A DNA stretch of 64,000 nucleotides from positions 1 to 64,000 of the forward strand of contig MU266445.1 in the NCBI GenBank assembly GCA_021014945.1, in the 5' to 3' direction. The notes under the pieces are model-generated. The model ran no database searches. It was not told where the DNA came from and worked only from the letters and a program-made list of their open reading frames with translations. The stretch's first letter is position 1; every line of letters starts with the position of its first letter. The translations under genes were made by a program, and so were the position numbers. Below, piece by piece: positions 22,928 to 34,373 of the stretch. Origin of the DNA: Leucogyrophana mollusca. Its lineage: Eukaryota; Basidiomycota; Agaricomycetes; Boletales.

Positions 22928-24093
22928 TATTCCTACTGTCGAGCTGGAGAGGATTCGCTCTAATGTCCAGACACTTGCGCTGTGAATCGTTCCATCGATT
23001 AATTTTGAACTCCTGTGATATATGGACATCATCCTCTGCGCCACGAGCTGACGCAATGACAATACTTGATGGGCTCTAGAGAGCTGGCGATGATTTGTCT
23101 GGTGTATGCGAGAAGATAGTATGCAGCAGCGGGGTTTAGCACCTGCATATGGACACTACCAATCCATAAATGCGTGGTATGCTGTGGTATGTAATCAGTA
23201 AGGCTCCGAAGGCACTGAGCACAACTGAGCATCATATTTTCCCACAATGGCGGGCTGTCGGTCGATTCCAAACTTCGTCCGATTCCAGCGTATCGATTTC
23301 GAATCTTTCCCCTCGCCTGAAACATCCTAACGATATCCGCAGGGATAGCAACGTGACGCAAGGTGGATCTTAACCGCGCGCCGATCGGAGGATTGTCGTT
23401 TACCCATAAGTCGCAATGCCGTGAGCCCTGTACCACCGGCCTTTGAAGTGAGCATGGAGATATTTTGGCGAGTTGTCTCGGAGATGCGGACAAAGCTCAA
23501 GGTTCGTCCTATCAAGCATATGAGCTATGGAGGAACAGGGCAGCCGCCTCGATCATGTTCGCCACGAGACTTGCACTGCTTACTGTTCGATGATCCATAG
23601 TTGGCGCGCATACGGGAAATAAACTTTGACCTGGCGTCGGTGCTGGAGCTTCACCCCAGATGATGTAGCTCAACACCTTCTGAAGGAGTGAACCCCCAGC
23701 ATCCGAATTGGGACGCTCGCATTGATAGTCTCCAATGTCTAATGTAGAGGTTTAGAGAAGTGTACAGATTGCTCTTCAAGGCTTCATTGGCCCCTCTTAC
23801 GCTGGTCCGAAATAGCCTGTTTACGATCGCGAGCTTTAGATTCTCCATTTCGCATCTCCCTGTCTCACAGGTCCATAAAAGGTCAGGCTTCTCTGTGTCT
23901 TCCATTCGCACTCGCAATGGGGTGGGCAGTGGCGCACCACTAGAGCGTCGACCAGATTTTAGAATGGACAGCAACGCCCAGCAGTACGATGCACTTACGG
24001 AGCTTAGTGGCTGATCCCAGGGTTGTCCTTGCATCTTAAGTTTTATATTCAATATCTTGCGCGGTACGGATATTCTAATCCCCCCATATCCTC
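22928..24093. other. Intergenic with unassigned open frames
   Basis: A 154-codon minus-strand frame (23029-23493) and opposing frames at 23651-24052 (-) and 23760-24014 (+) are present. The plus frame ends SNAQQYDALTELSG, which looks like a natural C-terminus, but no upstream exons could be tied to it. An AT-rich TATA-like ttttatattc near 24040 lies about 50 nt upstream of P450 2. Confidence 0.4.
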
Positions 24094-26350
24094 ATGCTCA
24101 ACTCCTTTATCGCCATCCTTGGTGTTGTATCTTCCGTCGCGGTGTTGCTGGCATGGAAATTACTGCACAGAGCCACGAACCCTTCTGGCCTCCCGTTGCC
24201 TCCAGGTCCTCCAGGTATTCCTCTCCTCGGAAACGTGTTGGACATCAACACGGCTGAGCCTTGGCTCACATATACTGAGTGGAGAGAGAAATATGGTCAA
24301 TGGATCGCTACTTTTGTGCCCAATAAGAATTGAATTAATGAACACCTGCAATTTCTTTTAGGTGAAATCGTATACTCTCAGCTCCTGGGTCAACCTTACA
24401 TCGTCATCAACTCCACCCGCGTGGCAAGAGCCCTTCTGGACCAACGCTCGGCGAAGTACTCAGGTAGACCAGCCCTTGCCATTTACAAGCTGTAAGCTAT
24501 CTCGCAAACTTCTTCGCGCAGCACGGTCTCAGCTGTCGTATCATAGCTTCTCGGTGGATTGCATGACTGGACTTTTGGGATATACCGACGAATTGCGTCT
24601 ACACCGCAAGCTATTCCACCAGACCTTGCGAGCGGAAGCCGCCGCAAAATATCAAGCTTTGTATCTGCGGAAAGCTCGGGAGCTGGTCTTAAATATGCTG
24701 AAAAGCTCAGATGACACTAAAATAGAAGATCATATGAAAACGTTGGTTCACTTTCGTTATATGCCAGCCCGAGAGATCAGACCAGACACCCTTGCTCTTT
24801 TTCAGATTTGCCGCGTCTGTGATCATGGCGGTCACATACGGCTACGAGACTCTACCACAAGACGATCCGTATGTGACTCGCGTCCAGGAACTCATAAACA
24901 TAATTACCACTGTGGCGCTTCCAGAGCGCGCCGCTCTACTAGCTGCCTTCCCGTTTCGTGGGTATAACCTCTTCGTTTGTTGGTGTAGTGGCTTTAACGA
25001 CCAATCTAGTTGCGCGCCTTCCTGCATGGTTCCCCGGCCTAAGTTTCAAAGGACTTGCACCTCATTGCCGACAGCTTATGAACCAAGTGAAAGACATACC
25101 GTTCGAGTACACAAGGAAGGCATTGGTACGCTACTATCAATTTCGAACCGTCGGTGAAGACGATAACTGAGTTCGTACATGTCTTTTGACAGGCTGCGGG
25201 AACCGCTCCGCCCTCTATGGTTGCCGGTTTTCTCCAAAATCAAATGGAACACGCTGAGAACACCAGTGGCCACCAAGCTGACTTGGAGCGCTCGATGAAG
25301 GACACCGCTGCTTCTGTCTTCATAGGTAAAGGTGTCCTCATTCTCCCCTTGCGATAACCGCTTAATTTTTTACATGGTACCCGATCAGGTGGAGCAGAGA
25401 CGGTGAGTATCCTGTTGCTACTCATGTTGACCCCTCACTGACGCATCGCCTAATAGACGTCTTCAACGTTACTTACGTTCATTTTAGCATTGGTGCTCTA
25501 TCCACGCGTTCAGGAAAGGGCCTGCGCTGAGATCGATGCTGTCCTGGGAAGTGCAAGGCTCCCAACTTTTGACGATCGGTCTTCGCTTCCGTATGTCGAA
25601 GCTGTTCTGCGTGAAGTCCTGAGGTGGCACAATGGTGTGCCGCTAGGTACGCGCCTCGTCATTTCCTTTCTTCAATGCGAAACGTCGTCCACTACAGGGC
25701 TGCCACATGCCACGACCGCGTCTGACACCTTCGAAGGTTATTATATCCCAAAGGGTCGGTTGATTCAGCCGAGTATTCGCTGCATCTACGCACTAATATG
25801 ATCGATAGATGCAATCGTAATCTTCAATGCATGGTATAGTGCTTTTTCAAACTCCTCACGTGAAGATCTAAAAAGTCCCTTTCGTCAGGGGAATGTCTCA
25901 CTCCTCTTCTGATCCCGACGACGACACTCGATTTAACCCTGACCGACACTTCCTTCCGGATGGCAAACTCTCTCCGCACACTGCATTCACGGCGGACCCG
26001 GCCTTCGGATTTGGGCGCAGAATCTGGTGAGCACGGGTTCATTTCATACGATCGCGAGTTAGTGCTGAGCCTTGCTAGTCCTGGTCGCTTTTTCGCTGAC
26101 GGATCAGCGTGGGCAGCCATCGTTACTATTCTCTCGGTTCTTCGCATAGCGAAAGCGAAAGATGCGGAAGGAAAGGAAATCGAGGTCAAGCCGGAATTTA
26201 CTACGGGCTCAGCAGTGTATGGGAACACTCATCATGTCTTATCAGAATTTCTCTGCTGATGCTATCTTCTCTAGCCGTCCCGTGCCCTTCAGGTGTGCCG
26301 TCATGGGGAGATCAGCGGAGAGGGAGATGTGCCTCCAAATGGGTCTTTGA
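24094..26350 (+). CDS. Cytochrome P450 (CYP64/OrdA-like), copy 2
   Basis: Same family as the gene at 5474, recognisably paralogous exon by exon. N-terminal anchor FIAILGVVSSVAVLLAWKLL, hinge LPLPPGPPGIPLLGN, VINSTRVARALLDQRSAKYS, C-helix LHRKLFHQTLR, I-helix GGAETTSS with the canonical Thr pair, K-helix EVLR (VLREVLRW) and FNPDRHL in place of PERF. The heme loop FGFGRRICPGRFFADGS has its Cys codon split by an intron (tg / t). The last intron (gtatggg...ctctag, about 26217-26274) restores a C-terminus RPVPFRCAVMGRSAE ending at 26350; read-through would stop at 26259 without the conserved PFxC motif. Intact as read. Microsomal monooxygenase; substrate unknown. Confidence 0.9.
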
Positions 26351-26589
26351 TATCACCTCTGCACGATAACTATGATTGTATTGTATCGATATGAATAATC
26401 TTCACTTTCAAATCGATGATTGTTGAAACTAGATGCAGGTGACTGTTGTTAGCGAAATTCCATAGGAAAGGGAGCGATCCCTAAAGGAAAAGTCGGAAGG
26501 CGCCCTAGGGCGACATGACAGCGACCTCCTTGTGGCAGGATGCATTCTGACTGGGCCACCAAGAGCACTACAGGTACTATTCGCTTGAA

Positions 26590-27215
26590 AGTGCTGAATT
26601 TCACTGATGGACTGCAGCGTTGAAGAATGGGCCGGGACGGGTATTTGCCCACGTAACGCAGCGGCGAAAGTCTCAAGAGTCAAAGAGGGAGTGGTACGAT
26701 CGAGGGAGGAGGGTGATGGTATTCTCCACCCCCTTGAATGGCGATTAGTGACCAGTGAGGATGGGAAGGCGATGCTCTTGTTAGCACACTTCAAGCCCAA
26801 GCAACTCTTATAAGGTCAACGGGATGATCTTTGTAAGTGACTTCCCGGGCCTTCATCGTTGCGTTCCGCTAGTTTCCACTGCTGCATGCCAGTGTTGAAC
26901 ATCGCAAAGAGGAAAGTTTAGTGAGGAAGGCATGGCAGCGCAACGAAAGCAAGCTTGGATTGATACTACGGACCAATGAACAATTAGACACTGTTGCATA
27001 TAGGCGCCCACAAAGGGGGCCGTCGTACGGGCATCTCGTTGACCAAGCGCAGATGGAGGGAGCATCGGAAATCGCTTGAAAGTGCTACCTTTCATCAATG
27101 CACTGCAACGACGAACAAAAAAAGAAGGCGGCACAAAACACACAGAGCGGTGGTAAGAAGAAAGGGGAGAGAGACGCGGTAACCTGAGTATCCTGCACCC
27201 AGTCGCATGGCGTGC
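26590..27215 (-). repeat. Two diverged copies of an unknown segment
   Basis: Two segments about 480 bp apart share similarity: roughly 26590-26740 and 27070-27215. Both contain tcgcttgaaagtgct exactly, followed by a partly matching stretch and a similar purine-rich block ending in an atggcg context. Read on the minus strand, both have a pyrimidine-rich tract ending ctgcag or ttgcag, followed by a STFKR-like coding pattern, as if a 3' splice site and exon had been duplicated. No intact frame or known family. The rest of 26351-27527 shows nothing. Confidence 0.4.
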
Positions 27216-27527
27216 GGTGAATCTAGCCGCTACATAACCAGCAAAAGCCCAGCTCACCTTGCGATAACGCAACTCGGAGTAGTCGACCTTCGCTCTACGG
27301 AGCCGATTGATTTCCAAGTATGACCTCAGTAGGAGTGTAGCGTATATGTTCTTCTGTGAAATCTAGCCCAAGATCACGATGGAAAGCAGCAAGAAAAGAA
27401 GTTGAACACCAGCGGTGAGATCTTGAGACTGAGTGCGCTGCAACTTTTGCACCGCCACTCAGAGTGTCGGTCCTTGTTCTGTGACCGCGACGTCAGCGAA
27501 TCATTCTGGTCCAGAACCGCCCACAAA

Positions 27528-28309
27528 ATGTTCTTTATTGTGAGTGTCGACCCAAATCTCACCCTTCATACTCACCCGCTCAAATCCGCCACGGCGTAGA
27601 AAGAACTCACGCACACGATCCTTCTCCACCCATCCTACTTTGGGCCTCGTATGCTCCAGTTCCTCGAGTCCAAGCTCTACTCCGACGTCGAAGGAACGTG
27701 CTCGGGTGCATTCGGGTATATCATCGCCGTCGTCTCCATCCTCGATATCGGGAAGGGGATGGTACTCAGCGGGAGCGGCCAGGCGGAGTTCATCACGCGG
27801 TACCGCGCAATCGTCTTCAAGCCGTTCAAGGGCGAGATCGTAGACGGCGTAGTAAACAATGTTAACAAGGTGCGTGCGCTGTACTGTATCCCCCGGTAAA
27901 GGTTTACTCAGCCATTTCGAAAGATGGGCTTCTTTGCAGATGTGGGACCTTTGACGGTCTTCGTATCGCATCAGGTGAGGACAGCATTCCCTGCTCACCA
28001 CGAACGACTCACCGGCTTCTTATAGCTCATACACCCGGACATGAAATTCGATCCCAATTCAAACCCACCTTCATTCGCGTCCGACGACCAGGTAAGCACT
28101 CTTCCATTGCCCGACTCCTTTACCAATTCCCAAGCAGATAATCGAGAAAAATACCCGAGTACGGCTTAAAATCGTCGGCACGCGTGTCGACGCCACCGAA
28201 ATTGTAAGCAACGGTTTTACTTGCTCATTACTCTGCTACTCACATACCGTACCATTCCCAGTTTGCGATTGGTACAATAAAAGAAGACCATTTAGGTGTT
28301 ATAGACTGA
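27528..28309 (+). CDS. RPB7: DNA-directed RNA polymerase II subunit RPB7
   Basis: RPB7 pairs with RPB4 to form the stalk of RNA polymerase II, binding nascent RNA in the nucleus. A 12-nt first coding exon (MFFI, 27528-27539) is spliced to KELTHTILLHPSYFGPRMLQ, the conserved N-terminal tip domain. It is followed by KLYSDVEGTCSGAFGYII, the Asp-Ile-Gly-Lys-Gly turn, SGSGQAEFITRYRAIVFKPF and KGEIVDGVVNNVNK. Later exons give MGFFADVGPLTVFVSHQ, the S1-like OB fold, then DMKFDPNSNPPSFAS, NTRVRLKIVGTRVDATEI and FAIGTIKEDHLGVID with TGA at 28307-28309. Length about 171 residues, as in other eukaryotes. Intact. Its 3' end faces that of VPS10. Confidence 0.95.
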
Positions 28310-28625
28310 GCGGCTAGCAGTATTGCCAACATCTTGTCTCCTGTATCTGCTTTCGTGTACCCGCTGTATTATCCTACTAATGTTGGACTAGTATTCATCT
28401 CAGATTCAAGCCGCAGTCTCGAAATTCAGCCAATCGATCTCCAAGGGGAACGACACAGAACACAGAACAGATGCGAAAACAGAGGATAGGTTATTTAAAT
28501 ACATACTCGAAAGCAAACGACACATGCTCATATCTACAGAATTATCCCTCGACACTCGTATGTGTGTGCCAGTACTATAGCAGATACCATATTCCGACTC
28601 TCTATGACGCACAAAATCAATTCCA
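28310..28625. other. 3' flanks of convergent RPB7 and VPS10
   Basis: About 315 bp between two stop codons, expected to hold both 3' UTRs. No other feature seen. Confidence 0.6.
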
Positions 28626-31600
28626 TCACTCCTCGTCTTCGAATCGAAGAATCTGCGCGTCCTCGTCGACGGGCACATCTCTGTACCCGCGCCGCGAGCG
28701 GAAGCCAAGCGAAGCAGACTCAAGGCTCGAAGAGACGTACTCCCACGCAATGCCCGCCAGCCCGAGGAGGAACCATGGTACAGACGCCAGCGTATCGAGA
28801 GCACCAGATCCAGACCTCGAGCGGTAGGCCAGCGATGGGTAATCTGTCCCAGGCAGCCGGATAGTCCTGCAACAGAGCGAGTGAGGTAAGAAACACTAAA
28901 CAAGCCTCCAAGAGACGTAACACGTACCCTCGCGCAAGGCCGCTCTTCTTGTACCACCACCACGCCACGAGGGCTGTGAGTCCAAAGGGGAAGAAGAGCA
29001 CGAAAAGCCAGAAGAGCGCGCTGTGCCCTCTGATGCCTGGGCAGAGGTGCTGTGTTCCGCGGTCGAGACGCCTACCGCCTTCACAGGTCGAGTAGAGAAC
29101 CTGGCGGTACGGCGTGCGTTCGTACCAGTACTCCTCGTCGCCACGGCACGAGTCATCGTCGGGGAGCGGAGACATGCCAGGAACGAGCACGCACTCCCCG
29201 TTGGCATTTTTGACGTAGTTGAACTCGCTATGGGGCAATCAGTATTGGAAGGCGGGAGACAACGATGAAATAACTTGCCACTCAAAGTCCTCGTTGGAGC
29301 ACTGGCAGTTGCGCACTATTTTATCTTCCAGTTTCTGCAATTTACCGACAACACAATTATGGTCCCGTGCTCTTCGATGATATATCGTCTATGCGTGTTT
29401 CATCAAGAGGTGGTCAGCATAAGGGGACCAGAACTCGCTCACCTGCCGACCGAACAAGCAGATCTCGTTCCGCTCCTCACTAGGACTCCATAACTCGAAG
29501 TCGTCGTGCCCCGGCTCTTCGATACTCACTTGACCTATAGTGATGAACGTCAGGATTAATCGCAACCTCCGTCAAAATCCTTCAACCACTCACATTGTCT
29601 ATGCGTCAGTGACGAGAAGTCGAGATGTACAATCACAGAGCCGGAAGATCGCGGTGCTTTACCCAAGAGCATGAACTTGCGACTCGTGTCCTCCGGCACC
29701 GTCACAATAGAGCTGATCCGCATCTTCTCATTGCTGAATTTATACTCCCTCCAAGATAGCCCCTCATCCGTGGTAAATAGGACATGGTCCGTCGGTTCTT
29801 CGTCGTTGACCAGGACGATGACCGAGCCAGAGTCACCGAATTCCCAGAGGTGGGCGTCTTTGTGGACTTCCTCCCACGTGAACCCGCCGTCACGGCTCAA
29901 GAAGGTGTCGCTCTGAGTGTAGGGTGCGAGAACTTCGCCGACGTTGCCGACAGCCATGACTACACCGACAACGGAGGGGCTGCTGTAGGTTGCCCGCGCA
30001 TCAATTCGTTCGGTGTATCCGTGTACGTGCAAGGCGCAGCTCTAGGATAATAAAGTGAAATTTAGCCCTTGGCGCTTTACAGCAGGGTGACTTACTGTTG
30101 AAGTACAAGGATATTTGTTGCCCAACGAATCCTGTGCCGGGGGACTCAGTGGTCTCCACGAACCACCTACAGCAGCACGTCAGAACGACGCTCTCAAAAA
30201 TGACCCGGGGTGCTCACCGTCATTATGTGTAATGCGAGTCTGAAGGACTTTCCTGCCAGTGATGGCAGCTTCCGCGGGGTTCGCCACTACGTTCACCATA
30301 GCGATACCATCCAGCCCTATAAACTTCTCAAAGTCGACGTAGCCCAACTCGTTACGATTGACATTTTCAATCGAAAGCCCAAAGTACGTCCCGTTCGAGT
30401 TTGATTTGAGGATGTTGCCCCAGTGGGGGCTGGGCCAGTCGGTCATGGTCATGTGAAGGAAAATCGCCATGGTGCTCGATTCCAAAACGGTGTAAGCCTG
30501 TAAATCGTGAGTTCGGGGAAATCTCTGGGCCATAGTACCGACGCACATGAGTATCAGGGTGCATGCCCGGCGGGAACATCCCCGCAGCGAATGTCCGGCC
30601 ATCCAGAGACACTTGCAAGTCTAGTGAGTTTCTTTGCGGAAGATACTATGATAACATAACTTCAGCTGCGTGAAACTCATCGCCATCAATGCACCACGCA
30701 CCTCTGCGACAATCAAGAACTCGGAAAACTTGGTAAACCCAACGACATTGTCGAAAAGTTTCGTCTTCCTCTCGAAGTAATCCGTCCCGGAGACAAGCTG
30801 GAGGGCATTGTTCTCCTTGCCAAAGTATCGCTGTGAGCCTTGCTTGGTGAGATAAGACTCGCAGAGGATTTGAGAAGAGTCGATCTTGAGCTCATCGTCT
30901 CTCGCCCAATCGCAGTTGACGACGTAATCCTCGACAATCTTCCAGTGCCTCCCATTATCCCACGTATACTGCGCCTCAGCACGACACTTCTCCCCAGCCC
31001 CATCGCACCCTGCGTTTCCGGTCCAGATGAGATAATCCGTTCGTGGCTGGAAGTGCAGCACCTGCGCGTGGAACGAATTGGGCGGCGTCGGCGCTTGCTG
31101 TTCATACCAGTGCCGGCCAGTATCCGTGGTGTAATAGAACTTTGCGCTGTCAGTGATGAGATATGCACGTTCGTTGCTGTGTGTGTGCATATAAAATGCG
31201 AGGAAACGTTCGCCTGCGTACTGCTGCTCCCAGCTGTACCCCTCGTTGCTGGATTGCCATATGGTGTTGTCGGCAAGTCGCACGAGGATGGTCTACGGGT
31301 ACATAATCAGAATGAGCCGTGTCGCGGAAACAGAGGTGCACTGACGGATGAATCCTTAAAGAAATCGTGCTGAACAACTTGCGCTGGGAACTCGAACTAC
31401 AGGAACATGTCAGAAGACGACGTCTAAGGTATCACTTAACCAACGCACCGTTTGATGAACGACCTCTCCCTCGGCGGGTTCCGCTTCGAAGGAGGAGAGA
31501 CGTCAGTATGATATGCAGAAGGAGCGATCACAACATACCCTCTGAGCACTTCTTTGAAATGGGCTCATCCTTCCGAACACCCCTGCCCCTATCGCATTGA

Positions 31601-34086
31601 TTACCAGGTATGAGCCGATACCCAGAAGATCCCATATAACTCTCATCCGGCTTCCCACTAGTACACATACTATTGGGAATCCGTTCACGACCCGACGATA
31701 TGCACTTGTCCCCGCTCCGAACATAGTTATAATCGCTGAGAATCAACATCAGAGGGTGTACACCAAGAGAGACAACGGTGGGCGTACCACTCGAAGTCAT
31801 GGTCTTCACAGGGACAGCTCTCTTCGTGGATGACAGGATCGTGGAATTTGTCGCCAACGTAGCAATTCGCATCCTCCTTGCGTCTCATGTAGTATTGCTA
31901 AATCCCAGTCAGTTGCGGGCGCCCACCGAATAACGCCAATCACGCACCTTGCGGCCCATGAGACACTCCCTGCCCTGAGCAGACCTTGCATACCACCTCT
32001 CGAGGTCACTTTCACCGCATTTACGAGTCCTTGTTTCCGCAAAGTCAAGGAATATGACACCGTAACGGCCATCACCCTGCTTGTGGTCCTGGCGCGATAC
32101 CTGTGCCAGGAGGATAAACTTCTGCGACGTCGAATCAGACACGGTCGTCAATGCCTTGGCGCGCACGGTAATTCCCAAGTCATATGACTTCCTGGATACG
32201 ATGCTCCCTTCAATAATAGTTATACACTTGGAGAGAAGGGGTACGTACCAGGTCTTTCCCATATCCGTCGAGTATCTGACGTGGTTAACTTCGGTTTCGT
32301 CGTTTACTATCACGAGAACACTTCCCGAGTCGCCGAACTCGTACTGGTGAGCGTCACGTCTGATCATCTTCCAAGTCAAGCCGGCGTCATCGCTGAGGAA
32401 CGTGTCGCAGTCTTCGTACGGCGCGAGGGATTTCCCGATTGAGCCTACACCCATAACAAACCCAGGCGCAGGAGAAGAGAAAATACGGCCGAAGTTATGG
32501 GGGTTCGTCACTGAGTGCAAGTGGAGGGAGCATTCCGCAACGTCAGATGGATCGCAAGCCACCCGTTTCCCATCCACGTCGGTTGATGGTGCGCGAAGAG
32601 GCGCCCATGAACTGCCTGTAATGGTGACAACAGGCGATCAGCAAGCATCGGGTTCACCTGGGTACTACTTACCGTCGTCGAATGTGATCATTGACTTTAG
32701 CTGCTTAGGGGCCTTCTTCCTCTCGACATCTTGTGCGTTAGCAACGACATTAGCAATGCCCACGCCTTCGACGCCATACAGATTCTCATAATCCACAAAA
32801 CCCATGGCATTCCTATTTGTGTCTTTCAGGCTCTCCACAAAGAACGTCCCATTGGAGTTGCTGACGAAGAGTGTGCCGATGGTGCTTTGGTCCTGCAGCT
32901 TGACGTCCACTGCTAGGGAGTGTATCGTCGATTCGACAATGGTGTATGCGTTCTCGCGGAGTCGCGCCTGCGATGCGTGCGGAAACTGTGCTTTCGCCCA
33001 TTCCTTCGTGTTGACTGTGACATATAGCAGCATATCGCCATCGCTCCCAGGGGACAGGTCTTTCAGCGCTACAACAGCGAACTTGGACACGATGGCGAAC
33101 GCGAGGACTCCTTTGGCGTCCTTCCCGATGCCAAGGTCTTCGATTTGCTTGGTTTGGAAGTAGTCCGTGCTCGAGAAGAGGCGACTCGACGACAGTGTGT
33201 GAGTGCCGGTTTGCGAAGTAGAATCAAACGCGACGCAGTATATGAGATTATCATCGGCATCATGTTTGAACTCTTTCGTGCTGTGAGCGTACTGACACCG
33301 GGAGGTTTCCTTCAGGAGGAGTTTAGGCGTGGACTCGAACCCATCAGTAGTATAGTATGTCTATTGGTTAGAATGTTAGCTGCTGGTGGGCGCTTGCCGA
33401 AATATTGCATCACCTCGTCATGGCACGTTTCACCCCAGCCCCAGGGCGAGCATACCGTGCCCTGGTAGAGAATGTGTCCCCACTTTGCAGGATCTGAGTG
33501 GAAAGAGAGCGGTCTTGCGACATAGCTAGTTTTTGCGGGCACGTCGAATGAGTGCCATGTCCGGCCACGGTCGTCCGTTCGGTAATGTTTCGTTCCTGTG
33601 GTCAAAACAAACGCCTGTGGACAATAGCAGCAATCAGAGGTGACCTATCTTGCCAACTCCCAGCCATGCGTCAAGGGCGCGTAGAATAACCGGACGCCAG
33701 GCCCAAAAGCACACACGGCCGGAAGTCAATAGAACTCACATATCGACTGTCGGAAGGATGTTCGATAACTGCGGCAGCTGCGCCTTTCGGTATGTCCGTC
33801 GCTATCGCCCAGTTCTTCCCTTCGTCCTGGGAGATATGTACGTTTCCTGCTTGTATGTCATAGTATACGACGCTCTGTGTTCATTCATCAGTTGGATTCA
33901 TGAACCAGAGGCCAGAAGTGCACAGCGGCTACTTACAGTCGTGTCTTCGAAGAAGAACAACCTTCCGGGTAAGCTGTCAAAGTATGTTATAGACTTTTGT
34001 GGGTCCTGGGCCTTTGTGAATCCGATGTAGAGCAGAAATGAGAGCACCGCCCATATAAAAGCAGCTTTCCGATGCCAGGGAGCCAT
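28626..34086 (-). CDS. VPS10: Vacuolar protein sorting/targeting receptor VPS10 (sortilin family)
   Basis: Type I membrane receptor that carries vacuolar hydrolases between the late Golgi and endosomes. Start MAPWHRK at 34086 with signal peptide [18 protein letters not shown]. Two tandem VPS10 domains, each a ten-bladed propeller with Asp-box repeats (for example [40 protein letters not shown]) and a [16 protein letters not shown] or [12 protein letters not shown] blade. Cys-rich 10CC modules follow each ([17 protein letters not shown]; a second at CVLVPGMSP and [12 protein letters not shown]). Near the C-terminus a helix, [20 protein letters not shown], precedes YKKSGLARG. The last exon ends [20 protein letters not shown], a cytosolic acidic tail. 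About fifteen short introns. No disrupting stop within placed exons. Confidence 0.95.
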
Positions 34087-34373
34087 TGTGGAAGAGAGAG
34101 AAAGAGACACGTATTTGTTTCCCCTCCGAGTCCACCGCGCAGCGCCAAAATCCAGAGACCTGGCCAAATTGGTGGGGCATTGCTTCCTCAGCCACTTGCC
34201 GCCTTTGGGACATTTGCTCCCGGCGGCAACTGAACATGTTGCCTTCTCCCCTTCACCCAAGGCGTGCAGCTCCAGGTAATTATCCGTTATTGCCTGTGCG
34301 CAGCAAACCAATAAGACTATACGTCATACACGCAGGCGGTAAGGGTAACCGTTAGCTCTGACGCGCCGCAGAA

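Noticed and set aside
23029..23493. Minus-strand frame with an SKAGGTGLTALRLMG-like string in the neighbouring frame, briefly considered as a SNF2 helicase motif
   Set aside because: None of the following SNF2 motifs (DPWWNP, IHRLGQ) appears in any frame and no exons extend it.
30713..31276. Long open frames antisense or out of frame within the VPS10 gene (for example 30713-31276 and 30840-31373)
   Set aside because: They are Ser/Arg/Thr-biased translations of VPS10 exons in other frames; the real frame carries Asp-box repeats.
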